Origin: Bombella dulcis
GTDB lineage: Bacteria > Pseudomonadota > Alphaproteobacteria > Acetobacterales > Acetobacteraceae
NCBI RefSeq assembly: GCF_026385505.1
Contig: NZ_JANIDV010000004.1
Coordinates: 62,001-126,000 of the forward strand
Length of the DNA stretch: 64,000 bases
Direction of reading: 5' to 3'
Below the pieces are notes generated by a model that had not been told where the DNA came from, ran no database searches, and saw only the letters and a program-made list of their open reading frames with translations. The position numbers and the translations under genes are program-made. Of the stretch, positions 1 through 9,375 are shown one piece after another (positions within the stretch are counted from its first letter, which is position 1; each line of letters opens with the position of its first letter).

Positions 1-24
1 ATCCGCACCATCCGGCACCTTCAT
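1..24 (-). CDS. Possible 5' end of a gene running off the left edge
   Basis: An ATG on the minus strand at 24-22 opens a frame that stays open to the window edge and reads MKVPDGAD. Only eight codons are visible and the ribosome binding site is weak, so no product can be named. If real, the gene would be transcribed divergently from cysQ. Confidence 0.2.
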
Positions 25-194
25 GAATCGCCTGCCCTCATCATGAGGGGAATGTCCCGCCTTATGACCTAATGAAGACCATCAGACCAGCCTCACATGA
101 CCATTACGGTGTAAACACACCCCTTCTCAGTCCCCCCACCATAACAGAGAAGAGGAGAAGTGACGAACGGTCCATAATACGGTAACCTGCCACC
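25..194. promoter_or_regulatory. Non-coding region upstream of cysQ with a short inverted repeat
   Basis: No convincing gene is visible. It holds a 7-bp inverted repeat with a one-base centre, CCCTCAT-C-ATGAGGG, at 35-49, which could be an operator between divergent genes. I do not see a clear -35/-10 pair for cysQ; an AT-rich CATAAT lies near 174. Confidence 0.25.
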
Positions 195-986
195 ATGAAT
201 GCTTCCCCCGATACGCCCCCGCAAGACCGTGATCTGCTGACACTCGCTCTGGACATTGTCGCCGAAGCCGCCGAGATCGTGCGGGAGATCCGCGACCGGG
301 GTTTCCAGACAGAGATCAAGGCCGACTCCTCTCCGGTCACGGAGGCGGACAGGGCATCGGAAGCGCACATCCTCACCCGCCTGCGGGATGCCTGCCCGGA
401 CATTCCCGCCATTGCGGAAGAGGAACATGCCGCCGGCATCCATGTCCCTGCCGGGAGCAGTTACTGGCTGATCGACCCGCTGGACGGCACACGGAGTTTT
501 GCAGCGGGCGGTGATGACTTCACCATCAATATCGGTCTGGTCCGCCAGAACAGGCCCGTTCTGGGGGCCGTGGCCCTGCCCGCCCGGCAGGGACTCTATG
601 GTGGCGGGATCGGACAGGGTGCCTTCCAGCTGATCGGCCCCCAACGCCACCCCATCAGGACGGCCCCGCCGGGTAAGGAGGGCCTGCGGGTCATGACCTC
701 CTCCCACCACACATCCGAAGAACTGCTCCAGAGATGGCTGGATGGCCGTCATGTCCAGTCCGTCACCCGCATGGGGTCAGCCGCAAAGATCATCCTCATT
801 GCCGAAGGGAAGGCCGATTTCTACCCCCGTTTCGGACCGACCATGGAATGGGACACGGCAGCCCCGCAGGCCATTCTGGAAGCCGCAGGCGGTCATCTCA
901 TGGACGAGCATGGCCAGACGCTCCGTTACGGCAAGAAAGGCTGGCTCAATCCTCCCTTCTTCTGCACGGGCTATCCCAACGGCTGA
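195..986 (+). CDS. cysQ: 3'(2'),5'-bisphosphate nucleotidase CysQ
   Basis: A 263-residue protein of the inositol monophosphatase superfamily. The metal-binding signature DPLDGT lies at residues 94-99, acidic residues EEE at 75-77 form the preceding metal site, and the distal WD motif is at 219-220 (EWDTAAPQAIL). Family knowledge: CysQ hydrolyses 3'-phosphoadenosine 5'-phosphate to AMP in the cytoplasm, clearing a toxic by-product of sulfate assimilation, and is often membrane-associated. Length is normal for CysQ (about 250-270). The start at 195 follows a GA-rich stretch at 150-160 and matches the family N-terminus. The Sua5-type gene follows after 50 bp on the same strand. A generic inositol monophosphatase is the main alternative, but the sequence resembles CysQ more. 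Confidence 0.88.
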   Translation: MNASPDTPPQDRDLLTLALDIVAEAAEIVREIRDRGFQTEIKADSSPVTEADRASEAHILTRLRDACPDIPAIAEEEHAAGIHVPAGSSYWLIDPLDGTRSFAAGGDDFTINIGLVRQNRPVLGAVALPARQGLYGGGIGQGAFQLIGPQRHPIRTAPPGKEGLRVMTSSHHTSEELLQRWLDGRHVQSVTRMGSAAKIILIAEGKADFYPRFGPTMEWDTAAPQAILEAAGGHLMDEHGQTLRYGKKGWLNPPFFCTGYPNG

Positions 987-1036
987 GGCCGCCCCCGTTT
1001 CACCTGTCTCCATCATCATTCCGGTACCAGCACACC

Positions 1037-2080
1037 ATGCCCCACCCTGCCCCACATCATCGTACAGAACGGCTTGATCAGGACCATGACGGAATCCGGC
1101 GGGCCGCCCGTCTGCTCCAGCAGGGGGGACTGGTCGCCTTCGGGACAGAAACGGTCTACGGGCTGGGGGGACTGGCCACGTCACAGCGGACCGTGAAACA
1201 CATCTTTCAGGCCAAGGGGCGGCCTTCCTTCAACCCGCTCATCAGCCATTTCGCATCAGCCGAGGCTGCCTTTGCGGAAGCCGACATGGCCATCCCCCTG
1301 CATGACATGGCCCGGCGTCTGGCCCGGCGTTTCTGGCCCGGCCCGCTGACACTCATCCTGCCCCGCCATGCGGAAAGCCGCCTCTGTCAGGCCGTCACGG
1401 CCGGGCTGGACACGCTGGCCGTGCGTGTCCCCAGAGGCCGGGCGGTGGAAGACCTGCTCCGCCTGACAGGCCAGCCCATCGCTGCCCCTTCCGCCAACCG
1501 GTCCGGCCGGGTCAGTCCCTCCACCGCCCGTCATGTGCTGGACGAACTTGAAGGCCGGATTGATGCCGTGCTGGATACCGGCCCCTGCCCTGTCGGGCTG
1601 GAAAGCACCGTTCTGGACCTGACAGGCCCCCATCCCATTCTCCGCCGCCCCGGCGGCGTCACGCTGGAAGAGTTGCAGGAAGTCTGCGGCCCCATCACCG
1701 TGGCAGAGCATGATGGAACGGATGATCTTCGTCCCACTGCGCCGGGACAGCTGACCTCCCATTATGCACCGTCCCTGCCCGTGCGCCTTGATGCCACCCA
1801 TGTCCATCCTCACGAAGCCTTCCTGACTTTTGGCGGACGAGAGGTGCAGGGAGCGGCTCCAGCACTCACCCTCGATCTCAGTCCCGGTGGCAGCGTGGAA
1901 GAAGCCGCACGCCGCCTCTTTGCCAGCCTCCGCCAGCTGGATCAGGCTGCCGCCCGCCACGGCCTGACCGCCATTGCCGTGGCTCCCCTGCCAGCGGAAG
2001 GACTGGGCCGTGCCCTGAAGGACCGGCTGAAGCGGGCCGCCGCTCCCCGCCCGACAGACCCGGCCTCGCCCCCGGCCTGA
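1037..2080 (+). CDS. L-threonylcarbamoyladenylate synthase, Sua5 type
   Basis: A 347-residue YrdC/Sua5-family enzyme that makes threonylcarbamoyl-adenylate from threonine, bicarbonate and ATP, the first step of tRNA t6A37 modification. The YrdC domain fills residues 20-210, with FGTETVYGL at 35-43, KGRPSFNPL at 60-68 and a SANRSG motif near 157. The protein continues past residue 210 through a linker (TAPGQLTSHYAP) into the C-terminal Sua5 domain, so this is the long Sua5 form rather than short TsaC. The frame is open further upstream, but ATG 1037 lies just before the conserved domain and clear of cysQ. The stop is one base before lptF, which suggests co-translation. Confidence 0.9.
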   Translation: MPHPAPHHRTERLDQDHDGIRRAARLLQQGGLVAFGTETVYGLGGLATSQRTVKHIFQAKGRPSFNPLISHFASAEAAFAEADMAIPLHDMARRLARRFWPGPLTLILPRHAESRLCQAVTAGLDTLAVRVPRGRAVEDLLRLTGQPIAAPSANRSGRVSPSTARHVLDELEGRIDAVLDTGPCPVGLESTVLDLTGPHPILRRPGGVTLEELQEVCGPITVAEHDGTDDLRPTAPGQLTSHYAPSLPVRLDATHVHPHEAFLTFGGREVQGAAPALTLDLSPGGSVEEAARRLFASLRQLDQAAARHGLTAIAVAPLPAEGLGRALKDRLKRAAAPRPTDPASPPA

Positions 2081-2081
2081 C

Positions 2082-3266
2082 ATGGCCCGACAGCAACTGG
2101 ACAGTGCCGGACGTTTCTTCGCCAGCATCCGTAGGATGTTCCCCTTGCGGGACCGCTACATTCTCCATCATCTACTCCTCGGACTGGCAGCCCTGACAGG
2201 AGGAGCCACGGCCCTGATATGGCTGACACAGTCCCTGCATTTCATCGGCATGATCGTCCAGCACGGACTGTCCCTGCTGGCCTTCCTGCACCTGACCCTG
2301 CTGATGCTGCCCTCCTTCGTCAGTGTCATCCTGCCGGTCACATGCTTTCTCGTCATCCTGTGGTTCTACCAGCGTCTGGCAGGTGACCGGGAACTGACCA
2401 TCCTTCAGGCCACCGGCCTGTCTCCCCTGCGACTGGCCCGCCCCGGGCTGGTCTGTGCCGGTCTCGCCACGCTCATCGGCTATGGGCTGAGCCTGTGGGG
2501 GGCACCACTCGCCTACCATCACTTCCACCGCTATGAGCTGGAAATCCGCAACCGGGCAGCCGCCTTCCTGCTGGAGGAAGGCGTCTTCACGCCCGTCTCC
2601 AGAGACATGACCGTCTATATCCGGGAACGCCACAGCGATGACAGTTTCGGCGGCATCATGATCGAGGATAACAGGGTGCCCGAAAACCCGGTCACCATCC
2701 TTGCTGAAGACGGGCTGACGGAACCGCATGGCGACGTGCTGCGCCTGATCCTTCACAATGGCTCCCGCCAGACTCTCAACCGCCGGACCGGTGAGCTGAG
2801 CACGCTTCTCTTCCGGCTGGAAACGCTTGATTTCGGCTCTCCGCACGATCAGACCCTCAGCCCCGATGTGGCCGAGCTGACCATGAGGCAGCTTTTCCAC
2901 CCGCAGGGCGACCTGCCCGCACATGCACACAACAAGCTGCTCATCGAGGGCTGGACACGTCTCACCGGCCCGCTGGCCTGCCTCTCCTATGGGATGATCG
3001 GGCTGCTCTGCGTCCTGCGGGGGCGTTTCAGCCGGCATGGCACCATCATCCGTCCCACAATGGCCGTCCTCAGTGTTGTCGGGCTGATGATCCTGTCCCT
3101 GATGCTGAAAAATCTGGCTGAACGGAACCCGGCTCTCGTGCCACTTCTCTGGCTGGAAGTCCTGCTGCCCATCATCGTGGGTGGAGGAATTTTCCTGCGG
3201 GATGCAGCCCGTACCTACAGCCTGTCACCAGCCTCCACGCCCTTCCGCCAGCCCCCGGCGCAGTAA
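2082..3266 (+). CDS. lptF: LPS export ABC transporter permease LptF
   Basis: A 394-residue YjgP/YjgQ-family inner-membrane permease. Hydrophobic segments lie near residues 30-50, 60-90 and 105-125, then a periplasmic beta-jellyroll region (about 140-290, including TPVSRDMTVYIRERHSDDSFGGIMIEDNR), then three C-terminal membrane spans. With LptG and the ATPase LptB (not in this window) it extracts lipopolysaccharide from the inner membrane and hands it to LptC/LptA/LptD. The start at 2082 comes one base after the sua5 stop; an internal Met19 (MFPLRDRYILHH) is an alternative. LptF rather than LptG is inferred from its place as first of two tandem permeases before lptD. Confidence 0.92.
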   Translation: MARQQLDSAGRFFASIRRMFPLRDRYILHHLLLGLAALTGGATALIWLTQSLHFIGMIVQHGLSLLAFLHLTLLMLPSFVSVILPVTCFLVILWFYQRLAGDRELTILQATGLSPLRLARPGLVCAGLATLIGYGLSLWGAPLAYHHFHRYELEIRNRAAAFLLEEGVFTPVSRDMTVYIRERHSDDSFGGIMIEDNRVPENPVTILAEDGLTEPHGDVLRLILHNGSRQTLNRRTGELSTLLFRLETLDFGSPHDQTLSPDVAELTMRQLFHPQGDLPAHAHNKLLIEGWTRLTGPLACLSYGMIGLLCVLRGRFSRHGTIIRPTMAVLSVVGLMILSLMLKNLAERNPALVPLLWLEVLLPIIVGGGIFLRDAARTYSLSPASTPFRQPPAQ

Positions 3267-3280
3267 GGACACCCTGCCAC

Positions 3281-4402
3281 ATGGTCCACTCCGGCTTCTC
3301 CTTCACCCTTGCCCGCTATGCAGGCCGCAGGTTCACCCTGACAGCCTGCCTGACCCTGCTGGCCCTGACCGGGCTGATTTCCCTCTTCGATTTCATCGAC
3401 CTGCTCCGCCGTGCCGCTGCCCACCCGGAGGCCGGTCTCTCCCGTGTGCTGGAAATCACGGCCCTGCACGTCCCCTATTATGTGATCTACATACTGCCCT
3501 TCGCCATCCTGCTGGGCGGCATGATCTGCTTCTCCCGCCTTGCCCGTTCGTCAGAGCTGGTCGTGACCCGTGCCGCAGGCATTTCGGCCTGGCAGGTCCT
3601 CATCAGCCCTTCCTTCTGTGCGGCCATGATGGGCGTGATCGTCAGCGCCGGCCTGTCACCCCTGTCTTCCTACAGCTATGGCCGGGCCGTGGAACTGGAC
3701 AAGACATGGCTGCGGGGCCAGCATCACCCTGACGAGACCCGCTTTTCCGACCTCTGGATCAGGGACAGGGGCCACGGCTCTCCCGATCATGGCGATACCA
3801 TCTTCCATGTCGGCACCCTCCAGCAGCAGGGAAGCACCCTGAACGGACAGGCCATCACCATTTTCCAGCTGAATGGCAACATGACCCTCCGCAACCGGAT
3901 GGAAGCGGCCAGAGGGACATTCTCCAATGGACTCTGGAGACTCCATGACGTCCTCATCCTTTCTGACAGTCACCATCCATACCGGCAGGATGAACGGCTT
4001 CTGCCCTCCGAATTCACTACGAAAACCTTAAAGCTGCGTGCCCTGCCAGCCGATACGCTCTCCTTCTGGGCACTGCCGGACGTGATTAAACTGTTGCGTC
4101 ATTCCGGTTTTTCCACGATACCTTATCGTCTCCACTTTCAAGGGCTATTGGCCCTTCCTATGCTTGCCGTCACCATGACGCTGGTCTCTGCCGGTTTTTC
4201 CATGCGCCCTGCCGGGCGTGGCGGAATCATGCGCATGTTAGGCACGGGTGTTGCCGCCGGCTTTGCTCTCTTTGCGGTCTCCAAGGTCGCCGAGCAGCTG
4301 GGAAAGTCTGGAGCTCTGCCCCCGTTCCCCGCCGCATGGGGGCCGGCGGGTGCCGGTTTGTGTCTTGCCGCAGCCCTGCTGCTGCATTTGGAGGATGGCT
4401 GA
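3281..4402 (+). CDS. lptG: LPS export ABC transporter permease LptG
   Basis: A 373-residue partner of LptF. It has the same layout: membrane spans near residues 15-35, 60-85 and 100-120, a periplasmic domain at about 130-270, and C-terminal spans near 285-370. The conserved coupling stretch ARSSELVVTRAAGIS lies between the second and third spans. It starts 14 bp after lptF. Its TGA overlaps the lptD ATG by one base (TGATG at 4400-4404), so lptD translation is probably coupled to it. Confidence 0.93.
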   Translation: MVHSGFSFTLARYAGRRFTLTACLTLLALTGLISLFDFIDLLRRAAAHPEAGLSRVLEITALHVPYYVIYILPFAILLGGMICFSRLARSSELVVTRAAGISAWQVLISPSFCAAMMGVIVSAGLSPLSSYSYGRAVELDKTWLRGQHHPDETRFSDLWIRDRGHGSPDHGDTIFHVGTLQQQGSTLNGQAITIFQLNGNMTLRNRMEAARGTFSNGLWRLHDVLILSDSHHPYRQDERLLPSEFTTKTLKLRALPADTLSFWALPDVIKLLRHSGFSTIPYRLHFQGLLALPMLAVTMTLVSAGFSMRPAGRGGIMRMLGTGVAAGFALFAVSKVAEQLGKSGALPPFPAAWGPAGAGLCLAAALLLHLEDG

Positions 4403-6825
4403 TGCCACTGTCTGATGACTTTCCATTCCGTGTTGGAAAGCCCCGGTCACTGCTTAGCCAGGCCCTTGCAGGGAGTGCCCTGGGGGCCTTGCTTCAGGTC
4501 ATGCCAGCCTCTGCCCAGATACCTGCCTCTGCCCAGCCTTCCAGCCAGACCAATACGGAAAGTGCCCCCACAAAGACGAAGGCACCGCAGCGCATCCGCA
4601 CCCTGCCACCCAACACGCAGCCTGTCACGCCCACGGGGAATGACACGACCAGCTCGGAGCCGGTCACCTATCTGGCTGACCATGAAAGCTACGACAAGAC
4701 CGGCCAGCTTGTCCTTGAGGGCAATGTCCGCCTCTGGCAGGGCAACCAGACCCTGCGGGCCGATACGGTCACCTATGACCGGGCGGCTGGCATCATCAGG
4801 GCCATCCATCATGTGGCCCTGACACAGCCTGACGGCACCATTGCCTATGCCGATCAGGTCGAACTGTCCCACGGCATGAAGGATGCTGTCAGCTCCGCCC
4901 TGTATATCCGCATGCAGAATGAAGCCAAGGTATCCAGCAGCGGCATGAGGCGCAGCAACGGGCGTGTGACGGATTTTGCCAATCCCATCTACACGGCCTG
5001 CCCCGTCTGTGCGGCGCATCCTGACCGTGCCCCCTTCTGGGAAATCAGGGCGCATGGCATGACGCAGGACAAGGACAACCAGAATCTGGAATTCGACCGG
5101 GCATGGCTGCGTGTGCTTGGCATACCTGTCTTCTATTTCCCCTACCTACCTGTCACAGACCCCAGCTCGAAACGCCATAGTGGCTTGATGAACTTCAACC
5201 TTGAACCGAACGACCGCTATCTCGGTACGGTTTTCAGCGTTCCCTATTACTGGGTGATTGACGGCCACCAAGATGCGACTTTCACTCCTCTAGTTTCTAC
5301 GAAATCTGGCCCACAGCTTTCCACGATCTACCGGAACCGCCTCAATAACGGCTATATCCGCCTTGAAGGCGGCGTGGCTGATGACACCCTGCGCAACCAG
5401 CCATTCTACAACGCCTTCGGTGAACTCGGTAATGGCGGCAAGGAGCATGGTGCGCAGGCCTACATAGCCAGCCGGGGCGAATTCAATCTCTCGCCACACT
5501 GGCGGGTGGGCTTCAACGCCAACCGTGCCACCTCAGCCAACTACATGCGTGACTACAGCCTTCCCGGCTATGGCAATGACACGCTCAACTCCAACGCCTA
5601 TCTGGAAGGCTTCGGTGTCGGCTCCTATCTGCGGCTGGATACGCAGGTCTATCAGGGCCTCAACCAGGGCATCATCAACAACAGGGACCTTCCCTATTCC
5701 TTGCCCCGCTTCACCTACGAGTTCCAGGGAGAGCCGGACCGGCTCGGTGGACGGCTGAGCATCCATACGACAGATTTCGTCATTCTCCGCAAACACGGGG
5801 CCAATGACCAGCGTGGAGAGCTGGCCATGCAGTGGGACCGCCCCTGGACCAACAGCTGGGGCCAGCAGTGGGTCGTGACCGCCCGTTTTGACTCCATGCT
5901 CTATCATTCCACCCGCATGCATGAGCAGCCCCTGTACGAGGAATCAGGCTCCCATATGAGCGGGCAGTTCCAGCCGACAGTGGCCGTCAAGATGAACTGG
6001 CCTTTCCTCCGCACCTTCGCCAGAGGGCATGGGTCTCAGGTCTTCGAGCCGATCGTGCAGCTGATCGCCGCCCCCAACACGGGCAACGCCATGCACCGTC
6101 AGCTTCCCAATGAAGACAGCTTCGCCTACGAATTCAACGACACGACCCTCTTTGCGCTCAACCGCTACATGGGCACGGACCGTCTTGACGGGGGCATGAG
6201 GGCCAATGTGGGCATCCATCAGAATTGGAGCTGGAACGGCCATTCCATCGACATGCTGATCGGCGAGAGCTTCATCCAGCATCCCAACAAGGGCGGGCCA
6301 GCCTACATGGCCTATTCCGGCGTCAATCACACATTCTCCGACCCTGTGGGACGCATCACGATGACGCCGTCACGCTATTTCGACCTGACGGCACGGGGAC
6401 GTTTCAACCCCTACAACAAGAACTTTGATTATGGCGAAGGCCTCGTATCAGCGGGCCTGCCCTTCTTCCGTGTCATGGCCGGTTATGTCTATGAACCCAT
6501 AACTTCCTACTATTACTACTACACGCCCCGTATCACCGAACTGGCTAACCCCCACGTCCTAAGAAACCCCTATCTCAGCAAAACAAGTGAGATCAGCGGC
6601 GGAGTCACGGGCCGCTGGCGGAATTTCCACGCTGCCTACTACACAAGACGCAGCCTCTCCCGTAAGGAATTTGTGGCGAATGGTGGGGCAATCGGATACT
6701 CTAATGACTGTCTAACAGCAAACCTTTACATCTTCCGCCAGTATACCCGCATCGGTGGGCGGCGTCCCAACCTGAATGTCGGTTTCAGCATTTCACTCAA
6801 CTCTCTCGGTACGTTCGGAAACTGA
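4402..6825 (+). CDS. lptD: LPS assembly outer-membrane protein LptD
   Basis: An 807-residue outer-membrane LPS insertase. A signal peptide (QALAGSALGALLQVMPASAQ, ending near residue 37) leads to an OstA-like periplasmic domain at about 75-180 (YDKTGQLVLEGNVRLWQGNQ). The alphaproteobacterial cysteine pair CPVC and the FYFPYLPV stretch at the barrel entry follow, then a long aromatic-rich beta-barrel to the end. The start at 4402 is chosen because it overlaps the lptG stop and directly precedes the signal peptide. The last ~300 bp are somewhat more AT-rich than the rest. SurA, the periplasmic chaperone for such barrels, is encoded next. LptE is not in the window. Confidence 0.93.
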   Translation: MPLSDDFPFRVGKPRSLLSQALAGSALGALLQVMPASAQIPASAQPSSQTNTESAPTKTKAPQRIRTLPPNTQPVTPTGNDTTSSEPVTYLADHESYDKTGQLVLEGNVRLWQGNQTLRADTVTYDRAAGIIRAIHHVALTQPDGTIAYADQVELSHGMKDAVSSALYIRMQNEAKVSSSGMRRSNGRVTDFANPIYTACPVCAAHPDRAPFWEIRAHGMTQDKDNQNLEFDRAWLRVLGIPVFYFPYLPVTDPSSKRHSGLMNFNLEPNDRYLGTVFSVPYYWVIDGHQDATFTPLVSTKSGPQLSTIYRNRLNNGYIRLEGGVADDTLRNQPFYNAFGELGNGGKEHGAQAYIASRGEFNLSPHWRVGFNANRATSANYMRDYSLPGYGNDTLNSNAYLEGFGVGSYLRLDTQVYQGLNQGIINNRDLPYSLPRFTYEFQGEPDRLGGRLSIHTTDFVILRKHGANDQRGELAMQWDRPWTNSWGQQWVVTARFDSMLYHSTRMHEQPLYEESGSHMSGQFQPTVAVKMNWPFLRTFARGHGSQVFEPIVQLIAAPNTGNAMHRQLPNEDSFAYEFNDTTLFALNRYMGTDRLDGGMRANVGIHQNWSWNGHSIDMLIGESFIQHPNKGGPAYMAYSGVNHTFSDPVGRITMTPSRYFDLTARGRFNPYNKNFDYGEGLVSAGLPFFRVMAGYVYEPITSYYYYYTPRITELANPHVLRNPYLSKTSEISGGVTGRWRNFHAAYYTRRSLSRKEFVANGGAIGYSNDCLTANLYIFRQYTRIGGRRPNLNVGFSISLNSLGTFGN

Positions 6826-6832
6826 CTTGATC

Positions 6833-8227
6833 ATGTCCTTCTACTTACGTCTCTCTCGCTCTGCCTTGTTACCCCTGACAGCCTGGGCTGCCCTGATGGC
6901 TGGTGGGACTGCCGTAGCCAAACATCACGGACCTCAGGCAACAACTGATGCCACCACCACGCAGCAGGCTTCCACAGGATCGGATTCACCGTCCGCCCTG
7001 ACGGAAAACCAGATCATTGCGATCGTGAACGGGCAGATACTGACCCAGCGTGACGTCGAAGACCGGGCACGGCTTTTTGTCGTTTCCACGGGGCTGCCCC
7101 TTAGCCCTGACATCATGGCCCGCATGCGCAACCAGCTGATCCACCAGCTGATTGACGAACGGCTGAAAATGCAGGAAATCCTCAGCCGCCACATCAATGT
7201 CGACCCGGAACAGATTGCCGAGGCCATACACACCATCGAGGCCCGCAATGGCATGCCGGAAAATGCCCTGCGGAACCGCCTGAAAGCCGATAGCATTTCC
7301 CTGACGACCCTGATTGACCAGCTCCGTGTCCAGATCGGCTGGATGCAGGTGCTGCGTGAGGACCTCGGCGTCCGCAGCCGTGTGACCCCCCTCCAGATCA
7401 CGCAACGTGAACAAGCCCTCCAGGCCGAAGCGAGCCGCCCACAATATTTCATCAGTGAAATCTTCATCCCCGTGGTCGATCCCCGCCATGATGAGGCTGA
7501 GCTGAACTTCGTGAAAACCATCATCACCCAGCTGCGCAATGGTGCGCCTTTCCCCATCGTGGCCGCCCAGTTCTCACAGGACCAGTCAGCCCTTCAGGGT
7601 GGATCCCGTGGCTGGATGCAGGAAGACAACATCGAGCCTGAAGTCCTTCCCATCGTCAAGAAAATGCCGGAAAACGCCATCTCCAACCCCATCAAGGTTC
7701 CGGGTGGCTATGAGATTGTCACCGTCCATTCCCGCCGGACCATCGGCAAGCAGATGGGCACGCTCCTCAACATGAGGCAGGCCTTCTTCCCCTTCAGCTC
7801 CCCCCTGAATCCCGCAGAACCGACAGACCAGCAGAAGGCTTCCCTCCAGAAGGCCATTCATGCGTCGCAGACCATCAGAAGCTGTAGCGAAATGGAAGCC
7901 CTGAATGCCTCGCTGGGCAACAGCCGCCCCAGCAATCCGGGCCTCCAGATTGCCGAACGTCTGGCACCGCAGATGAAGCAGGTCGTGGACAAGATTCCTA
8001 CCGGGCATGTATCCCGCCCTCTGGTGGCACCGGATGGCATCGCCCTGCTCATGGTCTGCTCCCGTGACGAGCGCAATCTGGCCCAGCAGACACCCGGCCA
8101 GATCGCCGACCAGCTGATGAATGAGCGTGTCGAGCAGGCCTCCCAGCAGCTTCAGCGGTCCCTGCGCCGTCATGCCATCATCAAGATACGTCCGGCTGCC
8201 AAGACCGTACTGTCCACCCACGGATGA
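6833..8227 (+). CDS. surA: Periplasmic chaperone / peptidyl-prolyl isomerase SurA
   Basis: A 464-residue exported protein. A signal peptide is followed by a Thr/Gln-rich linker and the SurA N-terminal domain from about residue 60 (NQIIAIVNGQILTQRDVEDR). A parvulin domain spans about 205-310 (FSQDQSALQGGSRGWM). The second parvulin-like stretch (about 350-440) lacks the usual motifs and looks degenerate. SurA escorts unfolded outer-membrane proteins such as LptD across the periplasm. ATG 6833 is 7 bp after lptD. The stop overlaps rsmA by 4 bp. Confidence 0.92.
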   Translation: MSFYLRLSRSALLPLTAWAALMAGGTAVAKHHGPQATTDATTTQQASTGSDSPSALTENQIIAIVNGQILTQRDVEDRARLFVVSTGLPLSPDIMARMRNQLIHQLIDERLKMQEILSRHINVDPEQIAEAIHTIEARNGMPENALRNRLKADSISLTTLIDQLRVQIGWMQVLREDLGVRSRVTPLQITQREQALQAEASRPQYFISEIFIPVVDPRHDEAELNFVKTIITQLRNGAPFPIVAAQFSQDQSALQGGSRGWMQEDNIEPEVLPIVKKMPENAISNPIKVPGGYEIVTVHSRRTIGKQMGTLLNMRQAFFPFSSPLNPAEPTDQQKASLQKAIHASQTIRSCSEMEALNASLGNSRPSNPGLQIAERLAPQMKQVVDKIPTGHVSRPLVAPDGIALLMVCSRDERNLAQQTPGQIADQLMNERVEQASQQLQRSLRRHAIIKIRPAAKTVLSTHG

Positions 8228-9072
8228 CCACACGGGCTGACCTGCCCCCTCTTCCCTCACTGCGGGAGAGCATCAGGGCACATGGGCTGGATGCCCTCAA
8301 GACTCTTGGCCAGCACTTCCTGCTTGACCCTACCCTCTGCATGAAGATTGCCGCCCTTGGTGGCCATCTGGCAGACTTTCATGTGGTCGAGATTGGTCCC
8401 GGCCCTGGTGGCCTGACCCGTGCGCTCCTGCAATCCGGAGCCAGAAGCGTACAGGCTGTTGAAATTGACAGACGGGCCTGGCCCCTGCTGGAAGAGCTTC
8501 AGACCCATTACCCGGAGCAGCTCCATATTGTCCGGCAGGATGCCCTGAAACTGGATGCTGCCCAGCTGAGCCCGGCCCCCCGACAGATCATCGCCAACCT
8601 GCCCTACAACGTTGCCACACCGCTTCTTATCGGCTGGCTGCGACAGGCAGATCAATGGTCCCGCATGGCCCTGATGTTCCAGAAAGAAGTGGCGGAGCGG
8701 GTCTGCGCTGCTCCCGGAATGTCCGCTTACGGGCGACTGGCCGTTCTGTCACAGTGGTGTGCCGACTGTTCCATCGCCCTGACCCTACCACCGGGAGCCT
8801 TCTCACCACCCCCGAAGGTCCACTCCGCCGTGGCCCTCATCATTCCCCGTCCCGAACAACCCTCACCAGCCCTGTTCAGGGCCATGGAACAGGTCACTGC
8901 CGCCGCTTTCGGACAGCGGCGCAAAATGCTGCGGGCTGCCCTGAAGCCCATCAGGGGGAGCATCCTGCTGGAAGAAACAGGCATAGACCCGACCAGACGG
9001 GCCGAGACCCTCTCCATTACCGAATTTGACAGTCTGGCCCGCTGCCATCTCAAAAACTCACGATCCCAATAA
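8224..9072 (+). CDS. rsmA: 16S rRNA dimethyladenosine transferase RsmA (KsgA)
   Basis: A 282-residue SAM-dependent methyltransferase that dimethylates A1518 and A1519 (E. coli numbering) in helix 45 of 16S rRNA late in 30S assembly. The SAM-binding motif EIGPGPGGLTRAL lies near residue 58, and the catalytic IANLPYNVATPLL motif near 122. The N-terminal LGQHFLLD is typical of KsgA. The start overlaps the surA stop as ATGA, implying coupled translation. In many alphaproteobacteria pdxA sits between surA and rsmA; here it is absent. Confidence 0.95.
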   Translation: MTTRADLPPLPSLRESIRAHGLDALKTLGQHFLLDPTLCMKIAALGGHLADFHVVEIGPGPGGLTRALLQSGARSVQAVEIDRRAWPLLEELQTHYPEQLHIVRQDALKLDAAQLSPAPRQIIANLPYNVATPLLIGWLRQADQWSRMALMFQKEVAERVCAAPGMSAYGRLAVLSQWCADCSIALTLPPGAFSPPPKVHSAVALIIPRPEQPSPALFRAMEQVTAAAFGQRRKMLRAALKPIRGSILLEETGIDPTRRAETLSITEFDSLARCHLKNSRSQ

Positions 9073-9075
9073 AAA

Positions 9076-9105
9076 ATCCCCGAACAGCTCCTACTATTCG
9101 GGGAT
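9076..9105 (-). terminator. Rho-independent terminator, minus strand
   Basis: A 9-bp perfect stem, ATCCCCGAA (9076-9084) with TTCGGGGAT (9097-9105), and a 12-base loop. On the minus strand it is followed by TTTTTT (from the A-run 9071-9076). It therefore ends leftward transcription, most likely of the small unit at 9202-9270 or read-through from cfa, rather than rsmA. Confidence 0.7.
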
Positions 9106-9201
9106 AGAACCATAAAGAAAGTTACAACACAACGACCCAATGATTGAAAAGACTTATATTGGGCCTTCCACCACCATGTTCTTTAACCGAACTATGTTTC
9201 T

Positions 9202-9270
9202 TCACAGAATGATGTACATAACGGCGCCCCCACCAATCAGGCCCAACTCATGAGGCTGTAAAACACGCAT
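9202..9270 (-). CDS. Candidate 22-residue peptide with a double-glycine-like leader
   Basis: A short minus-strand frame from ATG 9270 to TGA 9202, preceded by AGGAG six bases before the ATG. It begins MRVLQPHELGLIGGG, which resembles the L-x3-EL-xx-(I/V)-GG pattern of double-glycine secretion leaders, and ends seven residues later in a hydrophobic tail. Shifting frame after the glycines gives an alternative tail with two cysteines (APLCTSFCEET), so a broken or mis-sequenced precursor is possible. I see no C39 peptidase/ABC exporter in the window. Function unknown; it could equally be a regulatory leader peptide or chance. Confidence 0.3.
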   Translation of the reverse strand: MRVLQPHELGLIGGGAVMYIIL

Positions 9271-9375
9271 GTTACACTCCTGAATACTTGCCAAGTCTGC
9301 ACAGAAATTTGTGCAGGACCATGGTAGTGTTCTAATGATCAAAAAATAGTTACAATATCATAAAACAGTAACATA

